DNA of 64,000 nucleotides. Source: Motacilla alba alba. Lineage: Eukaryota; Chordata; Aves; Passeriformes; Motacillidae. The DNA is taken from contig NC_052018.1 in NCBI RefSeq assembly GCF_015832195.1, forward strand, positions 36,275,052 through 36,339,051, written 5' to 3'. The notes beneath the pieces were generated by a model. It searched no databases, had not been told where the DNA came from, and saw only the letters and a list, made by a program, of their open reading frames with translations. This document shows, piece after piece, positions 63,301 to 64,000 of the stretch (positions are counted from its first letter, which is position 1; each line of letters opens with the position of its first letter). The position numbers and the translations under genes are program-made.

Positions 63301-64000
63301 AAGAAAGTCAGCCAGAGGATGAGCACAGTGCCACAGTACAGCCAACCCCATCTTCAAAAATGAGCGTCCTGTTCCCTGGGACACTCATCCACCGCCCCAA
63401 AATGACTTATTTTTGCCCTGCAATTATGTAAATCAAAAGACTTCCTGTCTGATGTGGCTCTCTTCCTCTGACATTACCTTCTCCTTTACACAGGAGCTGC
63501 CTGGCATTTGTTTTGCCATTTTGTGCCTGGATGCAAGACTTCATTATCAGCGCTGCTTATTACTCTTGAGTATCACAGTGATGTGTACTTTTCAGAAGTA
63601 TTTACAATGGTATCACTGTGGAGAACTAAGCCCTGTACTAGAAACAGTCTCTTTAACAGAGACCTTAATACTAAAGATTTGGTACATTTCTGATCTACAG
63701 ATAACAAGGCAAAGCTAAAATCAGCCCACTATACATTTGGCATTAGGTTCAGACATGGGGAAAAAGCAAACATCCAGCACATTCCCTTGTTTCAAAGGGA
63801 TGCTATTTACAAGAAGAATTCACTTTTTTAATATTTCAACAACAAAAACCCAGCTAATTTTGAAATTAGAGTAACCTAAGGCGGCTTAGTTTTTAATCAA
63901 CAGAGAACACAAACAATGTTGCTGTTTGCTGTTAAACACAAATCTCAGAAATGCAGGGAAACTATGATCTGTTATACTACGGGTGACAAATCACAGCCAG
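54382..64000. other. Non-coding stretch, no gene recognised
   Basis: Apart from a probable CR1 tail at 55.67 kb, I see no gene or element. Open frames stay below about 135 codons and lack recognisable motifs. A minus-strand frame near 62.5 kb sits between weak splice-like sites but is not convincing. The sequence is AT-leaning throughout, with short pyrimidine-rich patches. Confidence 0.6.
55665..55727 (+). mobile_element. Probable CR1 3'-tail remnant, degraded
   Basis: CTGGACTTGGTGGTCTGAGAGGTCC is close to the CR1 segment before the tail. After a degenerate stretch the sequence GTTTTATGATTCTAAGG resembles the octamer terminus. It is more decayed than the 54.3-kb remnant, so the call is less certain. 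Confidence 0.55.

Noticed and set aside
1..64000. tRNA, rRNA, known microRNA, CRISPR array or bacterial-type operon
   Set aside because: None was recognised on reading both strands; the CR1 and LTR content shows vertebrate nuclear DNA, so prokaryotic features are not expected. A tRNAscan or Rfam search would be decisive for small RNAs I may have missed.

Overview
This window looks like a nuclear chromosome segment from a bird. The strongest sign is CR1 (chicken-repeat 1) LINE sequence. A copy of about 890 bp lies on the minus strand at 19.6-20.5 kb, and a second copy lies on the plus strand at 11.8-12.6 kb. Both end in the octamer tail typical of CR1. Two short CR1 3' tails remain at 54.3 and 55.7 kb. 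A 350-bp solo LTR with a 5-bp target duplication sits inside the plus-strand CR1. The sequence cannot resolve order or species, although the LTR and CR1 types fit a neognath bird.

Almost everything else is single-copy, AT-leaning, non-coding DNA. No reading frame resembles a conserved host protein. The long open frames (180-194 codons) fall in GC-rich or low-complexity sequence or are isolated, and I do not call them genes. The window is best read as a gene desert or as intron and intergenic DNA of a larger locus. Two short intervals have an exon-like outline: a signal-peptide-like start followed by a consensus splice donor at 23.58 kb (+), and a 90-bp phase 1-1 interval between splice-like sites at 39.74-39.83 kb (-). 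Both are weak calls.

Layout: 1-11.8 kb is plain non-coding DNA with short simple repeats. 11.8-12.6 kb is the CR1 split by the solo LTR. 12.6-18.3 kb is plain. 18.34-18.49 kb is a long TTTC/TC tract. 19.6-20.5 kb is the minus-strand CR1. 27.5-28.55 kb is the most structured part: a small CpG island with a GGGAGC minisatellite and a CTCF-like motif, flanked by two diverged direct copies of a roughly 145-150-bp sequence. 36.25-36.33 kb holds a near-perfect 26-bp-stem hairpin. 45.24 kb has a perfect 14-bp-arm hairpin. 49.1 kb has a GC-rich patch with a 16-bp palindrome containing a PAR-bZIP-type site. The remaining sequence to 64 kb is unremarkable apart from CR1 tails.

I found no operon-like or multi-gene system and no gene cluster. 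The items most worth follow-up are the 36.25-kb hairpin, which pairs completely only as a minus-strand RNA, and the CpG island with its flanking duplication.
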